From contig OZ176059.1 of NCBI GenBank assembly GCA_964247055.1, forward strand, positions 1,612,001 through 1,676,000: a stretch of 64,000 nt of DNA, given 5' to 3'. The stretch comes from Paragordius varius (taxonomy: Eukaryota > Nematomorpha). Made by a program: the position numbers and the translations under genes. Below, one piece after another: positions 13,858 to 26,200 of the stretch (position 1 is the stretch's first letter; the number at the start of each line of letters is the position of its first letter). The notes under the pieces are model-generated. The model saw nothing but the letters and a program-made list of their open reading frames with translations, searched no databases and was not told where the DNA came from.

Positions 13858-15741
13858 ATGATATTTTTACAGGTTAATTTTTACCTGTTTTTGTATTTTT
13901 CCTGCCTTTTTAAACGTTATCAAACTATACAATGTTATGTGTGTCATAATCAAGAAACAAATATTGGTAAATGTACCGAAACACGTATACAATGCCCAAA
14001 TCGAAGCCACAATACTTGTAAATCAGTCATACAAATGAAAAGTACTACATCCCTTCTCTTTTAATTTTTTTTACGTCCCGATTATAAATAATATTAAAAA
14101 ATGAGTTAATATAATATTTAACAGATGAAATATCATATTTTTCAATTTTATACGATAGAAGTCGATTATTGGAACATTGAAAGCCGATATCAATATGTGA
14201 TTAGTAAGAGTTGTGATACAGCCGCTAATTGTAAACGTCTTCGAAACGTTCATTATGAGGGCTATGATCCCGAAACCCAATCTAGTGTTGAAAAATGTCA
14301 TCGAAGTAAATTTTCGAATTGGACTTGCATTGAATGTTGTGAAGGCCCATCTTGCAATCACTATGTTACGGTATGATATACTGAGATACACATTCATTTT
14401 AGTCCTTCGATTCAAATTGGGGTAGTTAGATACCCCAGGCTTATTAAAAATGAAATATTTAAAAAAATATGGAATGAATTGAAACCATGACAAAAATTTG
14501 CACTTAGATAACATAAATATAAAAGTTCTTTCAAAATATTTGATATTACTTAATCAGAGGTAAAAAGTTAAAAATTTATATATTATTACATGTGTGCATA
14601 AGCTATATATAAGATAATGCAAAATATACCACTTCTTCTGTTTATATCAATGTTAAATGTTATTTTAATAAAAAATAAACTTAATTTGCTTAGAATCAAT
14701 TAAAAACGATATTTTGCGAAAATGTTGTGAAATAAAAATGGCCTCCAAGTAGTTTGATACGGAACTTTTTTGCCAACTCTTGTGTAATATAGATATTTTG
14801 GCTTATATATTTTTTATTAGAACAGAAACATAAATTTAAATTGGAGTTCTTTCAGTCGTTTTTTAAAAATATCATTTAAATATTGACTGGGGTATTTAGA
14901 TAGCCCAATTTGAATCGAAGTGATATATTAAAGTGTGATCTAGAATACTACATACATTATAATTAAATATATGATTTATAGATTTTAGGCATTTTTAATT
15001 ATATATGTAAATTGTATAAGTAGAAATAGACCGTATATAAAAAACCAATATTTCTTCCAACCAAATAAACCCTTTTTTTAAAGTAATAAATTTGGGTTTA
15101 TACCCAACTTATAGATATAATTTATCTGTAAAATATACACAGTTTAGTTATTATCTGGAATAAAAAATACTTAAACCTATTGAACATTCAATTAACGTTT
15201 TATGAATAAAATGCCCCTAAATTAATTTAGGCTACTTACTAAGCGTATATGTATATCTAATTAAATAAAAAAATCGCACGTACGTAGTTGAATCTAAAAT
15301 CAGGGCTGTCCAACCACAAATGACTTCACGGGCCTCATTTAAAACATATATGGGCATTCATAATAAATAATTTATTAGATTTTATACATAGGACTGTAAA
15401 ATGCAGACATAATATAACAATTTATCTAGGTTTTGGTTAATTATATAGACTTTTTTTTTAAAAAAATTAATTTTACCAATATTTTGTAAACATATTTTTG
15501 TAAATTATAAAAATACCATGTTTTCAGGGGCCGTGTGTTGAACGCCCCTGGTTTAGGTCTCATACATTAAATTTTTACCTATGTTACCACCAATATAATT
15601 TAAAAACATATTAATTACTACCATATAATTCAAAAAATATTTTTGTTATAGCTTGGTGCTTCAAAAGAAAACTTAAGTATGCTCATATTCATTACAACTG
15701 CTTTCCTATCTATCATATCCCTATTTGCCACTACTTTTTGA
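13858..15741 (+). CDS. Ly6/uPAR (CD59-like) three-finger GPI-anchored protein
   Basis: Cell-surface three-finger protein encoded by exons 13858-14041, 14159-14370 and 15652-15741, with consistent phases and 161 residues. The order is: short hydrophobic N-terminus (NFYLFLYFSCLF); first finger with IQCYVC and later CPNRSHNTC; middle cysteines KSCDTAANC; closing knot CIECCEGPSCN, the CC-x4-CN signature of the fold; then a C-terminal hydrophobic tail typical of a GPI-attachment signal (MLIFITTAFLSIISLF). The start is uncertain: TTTTTACAG at 13865-13873 looks like an acceptor, so the true signal peptide could come from an exon further upstream. A MITE occupies intron 2. Family members block complement or modulate receptors; which role applies here cannot be told. 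Confidence 0.8.
14405..14920. repeat. MITE family G, copy 2, inside Ly6 intron 2
   Basis: The terminal inverted repeats of about 32 bp are nearly perfect. The left end opens CTTCGATTCAAATTGGGGTA and the right end closes CCAATTTGAATCGAAG, with GGGGTATTTAGATAG just inside. No coding sequence. It is wholly intronic and starts 34 bases after the exon 2 donor. Confidence 0.8.
15301..15550. repeat. hAT-type MITE, short copy
   Basis: The left end CAGGGCTGTCCAACCAC and right end GAACGCCCCTG match the ends of the 58.3 kb element. No clear 8-bp target duplication is seen, so one side may be rearranged. It also lies in Ly6 intron 2. Confidence 0.6.
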
Positions 15742-15841
15742 AAACTCTGCATTTAGTTTTATAACAAAACATTCCTTGAACAACTCCTTGTGATATAATG
15801 TTAACATCTCATTTTTTTATCCATTTAAAATTTGAAATTAT

Positions 15842-16105
15842 TTTAGGGACAAACATGTAATTAAATATAAATATTTTTTTGAAAAGACAACTATATTATA
15901 TTAACCTTGATGTTTTAAATGTAAATAATACTTTGGAATAAGGGAGAAACGCAAATTGTTCACACATTCATTTATATATTTTCAAAATTGTAATTGAATA
16001 GTTTGAGTATACGAATAATCAAGGTTATAAACTATGAAGGTCACTTAAAATCTATTTGTCTTTTAGTTTTTACATTTTGTCTGTATAATTTCAATTTTAA
16101 CTATA
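15842..16105. repeat. MITE family D copy, decayed ends
   Basis: Inverted arms share AAATATTTTTTTGAAAAGACAAC on the left and the matching TTTGTCTTTTAG on the right, ending in TTTCAATTTTAACTATA. The terminal CAGT is lost on the left. It starts about 100 bases after the Ly6 stop codon. Confidence 0.55.
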
Positions 16106-16463
16106 TTTTTATACCAATCAAAATGGAAAATGCTCATTTTTATATCATGTTTTTTTTGTTGAAAAATCGCATTTTTAACTACTTAGCATTTATGCCATGA
16201 TGCTACTTGACACAAGTTTTTTATACTTATACGATTTTTATAATTTATTATTGTTATATAATTATTCAATTGACCAATTTTATCCAATATTGTCACATTG
16301 TAAAACTTTTATGAAATCCAAACATTGTTTACAGTGTACATATATATTATATGTATAATAATATGACTTGTTGTGTAATTAATTAAATCATGGAACATAT
16401 TTGTTTAACTTAATTACAAATTTTTTAAAAACCAAAATTACATAATATACAATATTATCAATA
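16106..16463. other. AT-rich spacer
   Basis: Nothing recognisable. The short frame here is compositional. Confidence 0.3.
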
Positions 16464-16665
16464 TTGGCGTGATGGTATAGTAGGTAGGGCGCTGGACTTT
16501 TACAATGCGTGCCAGAGTTGAAACCCCAAAACTACGCAATTTTTCCATTATCACTGTCAGTTCTAGGCAGCGAGTTTTAAAGACTTAACATGTCCGGATA
16601 TAAAATTTTAGTCCTTACTCTTTAAATAAGGAATAAAGAGATTCTAAACTGTCTATATATTTTTT
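16464..16665 (+). repeat. tRNA-derived SINE, copy 1
   Basis: The head resembles a tRNA: GGCGTGATGGTATAGTAGG, with A-box TGGTATAGTAGG, a loop containing CTTTTAC, and a B-box-like GAGTTGAAACCCC. A tRNA-unrelated body follows (AATTTTTCCATTATCACTGT) and an A-rich tail. A second copy on the minus strand at 45.8-45.97 kb shares both head and body, so this is a dispersed family and not a single tRNA pseudogene. Transcription would be by RNA polymerase III from the internal boxes. Confidence 0.7.
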
Positions 16666-17018
16666 AAAACTTACTTTTATGTATTCGACTCATGAAAACC
16701 TGTTTGCTTGGGTTTCATTATAACTTGAATCAAGAATAAAGCAGGGTTTTACAAATATAATTTATAACTTTGGAAAATTTTAGCCTTTTTACCAAACTAA
16801 AGATTGATACAAAAGGTGGCAAAATTCATTTTACCGTTTGAGACATTACTTGTAATTGGTACAAATATTTTTCTAGTACAAAAAAATGACCAAAATTTTG
16901 ATATATTTTCATGTATTATTGGGTTCGTATAAAATGCCAAAATTTGCAGAAAATAAATCGGGACAAACAACAATTATATAAGTTTCTGCTCAAGACATCA
17001 AAATTTAATGTTATTAGT
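16666..17018. other. spacer
   Basis: AT-rich sequence with no frame or repeat that I can match inside the window. Confidence 0.3.
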
Positions 17019-17308
17019 ATACCATTTACAGTTTAAATTCACCCTCAATTCAAATACATAAAATAAATAATGTATCTTTTAAGATTTAAAATTACTTTTA
17101 TTTTAAAATATTTTTGAAATATGAAATTTTGTTTAAAATTAATATAATGCTGAAAAAAACAATAAACTATGTAATAAAAATATATTTCATATTAATGATG
17201 GGTTATATCCCGAAAACACAATTTATTTTTAGGGTGAATTTGAATTATACAAAGGTGTGATTGAATTGTTTAATTGTTCAAGGGTGAATTTGAATTGTAA
17301 ATGGTATA
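17019..17308. repeat. MITE family A (repeat-ended), copy 1
   Basis: Palindromic element. Its ends read TACCATTTAC and GTAAATGGTATA, its arms carry AATTCAAATTCACCC-type units, and its AT-rich core holds ATATATTTCATATTAATGA. Nine copies are present in the window. Confidence 0.8.
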
Positions 17309-17885
17309 TAAGGGATAAATGTTAATAAAGTACATATAAGGTAAAATTACATTCTAATTTTAAACACTTATTTTAAAACAAAAAATGATTAACACATTAC
17401 CTAAATTTCGTGTTTTAAACAAAAATATCAAATTCCTCAAAAAAACGGAAAAGACGGGTCAACACACAAGAGTCAGCATAGAAGATATTTCATTACATGT
17501 TATGAAATTAAAAGGCAAAAATGCTTCTCTAATAAAAATTTGTTGGTTTATTGCAAAAAATTTAATTTGTACAATAAAAAATATAAATGATAAACTACAC
17601 TAGGTAATGTAATTTTAAACTGAACTTTTAGATGGGGCCACCAGTAACGTGAGATACGGTAAAAAAGGATAAATTTATTGTATATTTCGTTGTTATATAA
17701 TGATATATCTGTATATATATATAATATAAACAGGTAAAAATGTATTCACATATATCCAGGTGAAATGCTTGCTTTTCTACAGTTTAATCAAAGTATAAAT
17801 AATAGTACGTGGTGGTGAGGTATATCTAATAATATATTACGAATGTTGTTTGTGCGGTTAATCTAATAGTATAATATAAGGTTCA
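17309..17885. other. spacer with a weak open frame
   Basis: The 72-codon frame at 17385-17603 is lysine-rich and has no visible domain or splice sites. It is probably chance. The rest is AT-rich, with an AT dinucleotide run near 17,714. Confidence 0.3.
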
Positions 17886-17889
17886 TTCA

Positions 17890-20800
17890 AATTAGCCTGT
17901 CAGTTACCACTATAACATCACTCCTTCTAACGAAAGCGGACGGATGGTACCGTCCTTCCTGTATTTTTGTGGGGGAGCTGGTTACGTTCCTGGGTATAAA
18001 TATTATTTAAACTTGCAGCTGTCGGGGTAATTGGTTCGGTTTCGTCACTTAGATTAATCGTGCTGTTTAGTTGAGGTTAGGCTATTGGTACATCATCCTT
18101 GGCAGTGTTGCGTCCTCGTCAATTGTGTTGCTTGCTTGTTGTTGTGGATAGTGTATTATTTGATCGGCGTGTTTTTTCACAACTTTCTCCCAGTCTTTGT
18201 TCCACACCTTGTATGAAAATAACTCTGTACGGTCGGTGATCTCTCCGGGCGTGCCAGCCTAGTCTTAGTTCAATTTTAATCATTAGTGGATCATTAATGG
18301 AAAACTGCCGTAGGGGGCTGGTGCATCTAACAATCTCGCCCTACTATTTAACCATAAGGGGTATGGGGTGTTCGCTTGAACATTAATTGGGCCGGGGTTT
18401 CTTGAGTTGTCGAGTGTATAGAGTTTATATACGCCCATAGGCTAGTGTTAAACGCCTCGTGGGTGGATTTCATTATTTTTTATTCTTTTGTATTTTTTTT
18501 ATCGTACCTACTAACCTTTTTACCATCCAATTAATCGTAGGATGGTCGGAGGTAACCTTAATATGTTTCACCCCTAACGTACTTAAGGTTGACGTGAAGT
18601 ACTCATTGCTAAAATACGAAGCGTTATCGCTAACGATCTCTCTTGCAAAACCAAACCTTGCAAACGTTTCTTCTACTTTATGGATTATATTTATTCGCTA
18701 CGGTTACCTTTTTCAAAATAAACCCTTCCGCCCATTTCGAGGCATAATTAATTATCAACAACCAATAAAAACCGTCTACCGGTCCGGCTATATCAATATG
18801 CAAACGCTCCCACACAGCAACATTATAATCCCACTGATACGTGAAATTCTGAGTAACATTCGGCCTACAACGTTGGCACGATTCCCAATGACTACTGGCT
18901 TTTACCAGGTCATTTTCTAATTCTGGCCAATAACACGTAAATCTGGCCATCGCTTTCATGGTCTCTACGTTGTTATGACCGCTGTGTAGGTATCTCACCA
19001 CCTCTTTTTGGAGGGGCTCGGAATTATAATCCAATCATTTAAACTTAACAAGCCATATTACCAACTTGTCTTTACGGTTTACAAACTTTTCTATTGGAGA
19101 ACTTCAGTCATGTTTGTTTAACGCTTTAGTTACTTTTTGTAATATTGGATCTAATGCGGTTTTTTTTTCAAATTCCCAGCACGTTATGACAATATTTAAA
19201 AATCTCAGATATCTGGTACCCGCATAATCTTCACCATAGACATGGATCTCGTCAATCGGCCATATCGATAAATTATCAGCTCTATTTTGAGCCCCCTTTT
19301 GATGACTTAATTCAAAATCGTATTCATTTATTATATTAATCCATCTTAGTATTTATTAACTTCACTAAGGGTAAATCGTCAGTTAATATTACAAATTTTC
19401 TACCATATACAAAACTATGAAACTTTCTTAACGCAAACAATATTACTTTTAATTCCTTCTCGATAGTGGAATATTTCCGTTCGGCGTTGCTACATTTTTG
19501 TGAGGCATACGCGATCGGTAACCTATCACTATAAACCTTATGACTTTAAATCCACCCAAATCCCGATTCTGACATATCAGTTTCTATTATCAATTTCCTA
19601 CTTGGATTATATGGTATTAAAAACACTTTTATACATAACAAATTCTTAGCTGCTAACCAGCTTTTCTCATGTTTTTTGGTCCAAGACCACCTCGTATTTT
19701 CACTAGTTAATTCATGTAAGGGACCGACTATCATTTGTAATTTTGGTATAAAACGTTCATGAAACGTCAAAAAACTAAAAAACTACGTAATGACTTTTTA
19801 TCTACCAGCTTTTTAGTTCTTTAATTGCCTTGATTTTGCTTTTACATGGGCTTATCCCTTTTTCTATATTTCAACCCTAAATAGTTTACAGATTCTGCAC
19901 CTATCACTATTTTATCTTGTCTTAATTTGGATTCGGCCTTATCGAGACGACTTAATACGTTATTTAAATTGTTAATGTGGTCATTTTCCGTCCTACCAGT
20001 CACTAGGACGTCATCTAAATATACGCAAGATCCCGGCTTTCAGCCAGCACCTGTTCCATCACCCGTTGAAAGATGATCGGTGCCGTGGCCAGTCCAAACA
20101 GGAAACGTTTGTATCTAAAGAAACCTTTATGTGTTGGGACAGTTTACGATTCGTACTCATCTGCCACTGGCATCTGGACGGATGTAAGCATCTTTAAAAT
20201 CAATTTTTGTGAATTTGGGACCTTTCAACACCAACTCATCAAACGTGGAAATTATAGAAGAGTCTTCTTTCAACCACTTATTAATCGTTACCCGAAAATC
20301 ACTGCATATTTTAAATTCGCCATTCGGTTAAAGTACATTAACCGTAGGCGTAACCCATGTCACAGGTGTAATGCTAGGATCAACCGGTTCTAAGATGCCT
20401 AACTTTTGTAGCCTTGTCAGCTCTTTCTCTACCTTTTAACGGAAAAGGCACGCTCATAGCCCACACTTTCGGAATCGCATTCGTTGCAATGCGAATTTTT
20501 ACTACGTTTTTATAACACCCTAACTTATTTTCGAATAAGTTTTAATTATTTTCGCAAATCGCATTTAATTTAAAGTAATTAATTTTAACTTGTGGCATCT
20601 CAATCTGGAACTTAGCCATCCAGTCCAGAAGTGGTACCATCCCCATAATTTTGCTCAGGACACATATGTCCTCCATCATCTGTTTGCTGCCCTTTATCTC
20701 AACATTAACGCTTGCCATCCCCAACATTGGAACCGTGGTGTTGTTGTATGATTTTACCGGTGGCGTCGGTCCTAGTTTGGGTTTACCTATTTGTTCCCAA

Positions 20801-21735
20801 ATTGTGAAATTCATTACACTGATATGTGACCCGGTATCATAGATGAAAAATCTTTTCTCAGACCATTTATTATTAATGTTATGAGTAAAGGTGTTTGAGC
20901 ATTTCGACATACCTTGACATCCTTCAATAGCTGTCGATTGAAGTTAGGTACGCACATCCTAACAAAATTGTTCAATTTACCGCATTTGTTGCTCGCTCGT
21001 CTCCAGGCTAGACACTTGTTGGGTGGGTGCGTGTTGCCGCAATGTTTGCATGCAGTAGATGATTTCATTATAGTTTGTCGGTAGGGTTTATTATGTTGGA
21101 ACCGATTGATATTGTTATTGCTCTTACTCTATCGATTGCTATTATTATTGTTGTTACTATCATTGTTATTCTGTAGTCCAGTCCTAGAAGCTTCGTGTGC
21201 TAGTGCCAGATCTACGATTGTTTTTAAAGGGACAGGAATACCGTTTATCAAACGCATCTGGTCTGGTTGAGGTTGTCGCAGTCTTTTTACGAACGCATGA
21301 ACACATACGCTGTTGTTCTATGGCTTCAGTGAATTGGGCTTCTTCTGCGCCTATCTTGACACGTTCAAGAAATTGCGTGAAACTTTCATCATCGTTGGCA
21401 CCAGCTTAAAAAATTTAAACCGGCTTTAGAATTTTGATTTCGTCAGGTTAAATATCTTTTTCCCGTTTCCGTAATTTCAGCCCACGTGGCGTCTTTTAAT
21501 TTCTTAGGGTATAGGCGTTGGTTAATCTTTCTCACAATCATGAATCCGCCATATGCTAGTATAGTTGATTTAAGCGTTTTTTAGGTTGCAGGAATATCCT
21601 TTGCCTCAAATACGTTGCTAATATACTCGAGGTAATCTTCGAATTTATTATTATCATTGTATTTTTATATGGATTGATTGGCAATGCTAGCTTTAGAGCT
21701 GCTACAGTAAAGACGAGTTGGCATATCAATATGGC
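17890..21735 (-). mobile_element. Ty3/Gypsy (Metaviridae) LTR-class element, old and broken
   Basis: A fossil retroelement reading right to left. Gag lies at about 21,720-20,920 with a zinc-knuckle region near 21,050-20,950. Next come an aspartic protease region with a DTG motif (about 20,900-20,540), reverse transcriptase and RNase H (about 20,500-19,400) and integrase with its zinc-binding and core regions (about 19,030-18,100). The less AT-rich composition differs from the surroundings. I could not find a matching pair of LTRs. The coding parts carry many breaks, at least eight, so it is long dead and clearly old. Confidence 0.8.
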
Positions 21736-21739
21736 TTGT

Positions 21740-22720
21740 TAAGTTTGAATGATCGGATTATAATTCCGAAGCCCCTCCAAAAAAGAGGCGGTGAGATACC
21801 TACCCAGCGGTCATAACAACGTAGAGACCATGAAAACGATGGTCAGATTTACGTGTTATTGGCCAGAATCAGAAAATGATGCCAACGTAGTAGGCCGAAT
21901 GTTAATCAGAATTCCACTTCTCAGTGGGATCATAATGTTGCTATGTGGGAGCGTTTGCATATTGATATAGCCGGACCGGTAGACGGTTATTATTGGTTGT
22001 TAATAATTGATAGTGCCTCGAAATGGACAGAAGGGTTTATTTTAAAAAAGGTAACCGCAACAAATATAATCCATAAAGAAGAAGAAACGTTTCCAAGGTT
22101 TGTTTTGCAAGAGAGATCGTTAGTGATAACGCTCCGCATTTTAGCAATGAGTATTTCACGTAAACCTCAAGTACGTTAGGGGTGAAACATATTAAGGTTA
22201 CCCTCTACCATCCTAAGAGTAATGGGATGTTCGGATTTATAATCTCCGATCATTTAAACTTAACAAGCCATATTGATATGCCAACTCGTCTTTACGGTAG
22301 CAGCTCCTAACGCTAGCATTGCCAATCTATACATATAAAAATACAATGATGATAATAAATTCGAAGATTACCTCGAGTATATTAGCAACGTATTTGAGGC
22401 AAAGTAAATCAACTATACTAGCATATGGCGGATTCATGATTGTAAGAAAGATTACCCAACGCCTATACCCTGAGAGAAATTAAAAGACGCCACGTGGACT
22501 AAAATTACGGAAACGGGGAAAAAATATTTAACCCGACGAAATCGAAATTCCAAAACCGGTTTGAATTTTTTTAAGCTGGTGCGCAACAATGATGAAAGTT
22601 TCACGCAATTTCTTGAACGTGTCAAGATAGGCGCAGAAGAAGCCCAATTTACTGAAGCCATAGAACAACAGCGTATACGTGATGCGTTTGTAATAGGCAT
22701 AATTTAAATAAGAACAAAGC
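21740..22720 (+). mobile_element. inverted partial Gypsy fragment of the same family
   Basis: Plus-strand pieces mirror the neighbouring element: an integrase-region piece at about 21,760-22,240 resembles its 18.5-19.0 kb part, and a gag-region piece at about 22,310-22,720 resembles its 21.2-21.7 kb part. The order of the pieces shows internal rearrangement. It is a broken fossil with several breaks. Confidence 0.7.
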
Positions 22721-23247
22721 TTTATGAGCGCTTGCTTTTTGATGTAAATATAAAAAAATTATAATTGTGATTAATGTCACGAAACCGGTATAATTTATAT
22801 ATGCCGTTTTTTTTCAAAAATCGCAAAAAGATTAAATAAATTTATTAATTTATTATAATTGTTTCTGTGTAATATTTATAACCCTTAACAATGCATTGAT
22901 GATGTGTTAGTTATGTAATAATATAATTGTATATAATTCAATGAAAATATAATTTAAGGCATATATATTAGTTTTTTTGACATCAGAGGATAACCATAAA
23001 ATATATAATTTAACCGGGTTAAGAAACAATTGGACTACAAAAAATAATGATAAATCACATAAAAACTTTAATAATTAATCATTCAAAACCAATCAATAAA
23101 ATAATTTAATACTGATTTCTAGAGAAAAAACTATTTAATCATAAAACTATTCGCTATCCAATATAATGAATCAAAATCAAAATTTTTTTTAATCAATTCA
23201 CCATAAAAATTTGAATAATCAAAAAGTAAAAAAATGATATGAATGTG
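22721..23247. other. 3' flank of PGM3
   Basis: AT-rich, no frame. It should hold the PGM3 3' UTR and poly(A) site on the minus strand. Confidence 0.4.
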
Positions 23248-26200
23248 TTAGTTTTGGTCATCATATTTTTGGACGAGTTGTACAATTTGTTGAGCAAGGG
23301 TATCAGTATCTTCCTATAAGTTAAAAATTGTAATTATAAATACATAAACGTTAATTTTAAAAGACAAATTTGGATAAAGACAAAAAACGCCACACTTTTT
23401 TAAACATGATTTTTTATTTAATCTCTAAGAGTAAAGAAGGTGGTGTGTTACCAATTTACATCCCTATTACCTATTTTGAAACCCAAAAAACGATTAGTTA
23501 GATTCAAAAAAATTTATTCGTTAAAAAGTAAGGGTGTCTTCTTTTAAAAATTATTGTTATACTTTTCACGTTTTAGCTTTATAATTACTATTTTCCTATA
23601 ATTATCATAAAACATCAATGAATTATAGATATAGATATATATATATATATATATATATAGTATGCATTTTAATGGTTGCTTTTTACACTATAATTGGTCA
23701 ATTTTTAACACAGTAGTGTATGGAAAAAAAGAAAGGAACAAACTGTTTATTCAACATTTATTGTTTTTTCCATACACTACTGTGTTGCAAATTGCCCCCT
23801 ACTATAGTTTGCGATAAACAACCATTAAAATGCATACTGTATGTATGAGTAAATATAATAGATTTTCATTTAACATTTTCAGATAACAACTTACAGTAAA
23901 AAACTATCTATATTATTTATGGCTTAAGGTTGTTAAGTGGTCAGCAAAATATGTAATTTACGCTTTTACCCACAAAAATATTCCTTATAGCACTTAATTT
24001 TTATTCGTACTGTTTTTCATAAAACTAATTTTTTTAGCTAAAACTTTGTTATACACTAAAGTGTAATCTCATTATGATATATAAATTCGGACAAAAGTAT
24101 ATGAATCGCTATCCGCATCATGAACCTAGTCTTCTACTAAATGATATAAAAAGTTGATTGATTTTACAATGAAATTATTGTTAATTCTAATATCCCAACT
24201 TAGTAATTTGGTAATAAGATAGAAAAAATTAAATATATTTTTTTTATTTTTGCTTGAAGTATCCACAAATTAGGTAGTATTCAGAAAGAGGTAAACCCAA
24301 CTTAAACTTATAAAACAAATCCGAATCTCACAGAAGATATTGAATTTATACAGACAAGACGTAAAAGCCAATCATAATTTTTTGTACCTTAATTATATAA
24401 ACTATTCAATCACAGCTGTATGATATAAATATATAATTTAGTTATCATTATTACATCTCTATTTAAACAGTTTGCACTTTAATATATTGAATTATATCTG
24501 TTAAAAAAAAATTTGAGATAGGTTTTATTAAAAAATTGTCTTTATATGGATAAAAAATGTAATAAAAAAACCTAAATTAAATTTTACATACAATATATTC
24601 ACTAATTTCATATTAAATAATATAATTATAAATAGATATATGTATACTTGAGTTAGGCCTTCAGCATAAACACGGATAACGTCTTCTGTCCCAGATGGTC
24701 TGTAAATTATCGATTATATTCAAAATCATTAAAATAATTGAAATATAAAATTAATTTTTTGCTTTTTTTATTACGTTTATTGTTCCAAAATTTCCTAGGT
24801 GTTAGCCATTTATACACAAAATTCCCTAAAATATATATATAAATCAAAGTCTATGAAAAGGTTGAATAGAACAGAAAATAAAAAACATAAAAATCGCACC
24901 ATATAAAAGCACAAAAAAGGCTTTTTAAAGTTAAAAATATTGAATCTTAAAACTAAAACAAAACTAAAATCGCAAAATAGAAAAACCGTATAAAAGCCCG
25001 CCCACGTTCATATCCCTTAACTATTTCATCTATTTCGGTTTGTAATCCCGCCGGCTTTATGCATTGTGTTTCATCCCAACTCGTTTTTATGAAAGTTCTA
25101 TCTTTCACCTAACAACAATACACATACACATATATGGAAGCCAAATTTATAATATAATCGTTTGATATAATTTAAAAAATTTTGCGTTAAAGGTAATATT
25201 AATATATCAAGTTAAGTGACCGTTACACTCATATTAAACACCTTAATTTTTATTTTTACATTTAGATTCTTAATTTCGTCTGTTTTCAAAAAAGGCTAAC
25301 CAAAAAAAAGCTATTTTATATGCTAAAATTTGTCTTTAATTAATAATTACCTTTAAAACTTTATCTGCTAAACTACATACCTTAACTTTAAGTTGACGAC
25401 TAGGGTAGTCCGTATATAGAGCGTCCCATTGTTTAACATTAATGCCTTTTTTAAGCATAATGGCCAAGACTAGCAACAAATCTGATAAGGCATCACCCAC
25501 AAACTGTGTGTAGATAAGGTAAATATTTAATTTAAACATACAAAATTAAAAAAGTTAAAGACAAATTATTACATAGTTGGGGGAAAAATGCCAAAAACAT
25601 ATTTATTACGCGAATGCCCAAAACAAAGGGCTTGGCGGGCCGCTTTTTGCATCGGAAAACCTGACGGGCCGCACCAAATATGCATATGAAAGAAAATAAT
25701 AAATATTTTATTTACACTTCAAATTCACCCTTAAACAATTCAAATTCACCCTTGAACTATTATTCAAATTCAACCTTGAAAACAATTCAAATTTACGATA
25801 AAATAAATCATTTGTTATTTAAGATAATTTACCTTTATTTTTTTATATTTTTAAAAAAAAGAAAGTTTGTATGTAATCAAATAATACTGCAAAAAATAAT
25901 TAACTTTGCCATAAAAATATATTTAGTTTTAATGATGAGTTATATCAGACCGTAAATTCATAATTTATTTTTAGGGTGAATATAAATTGTTCGAGGGTGC
26001 ATTTAAATTGTTCAAGGGTAAATTTGAATTGTTCAAAGATGATTTGAATTGTAAATGGTATAATAAATTTCAAACATTAAGAGATGGCAAAAACCACACT
26101 GTTTATATTAACAATTATTCCCGCTGCCAAAACTCGGAAAGTTTATTCAGCAAATTTGTTTAAGAATTATTCGTTATATTGTTTATTTAATATTTTTGGA

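Noticed and set aside
16464-16535. A functional tRNA gene
   Set aside because: The anticodon arm is disrupted by extra bases, the acceptor stem does not close, and a homologous copy extends well past the tRNA part, so it is a SINE.
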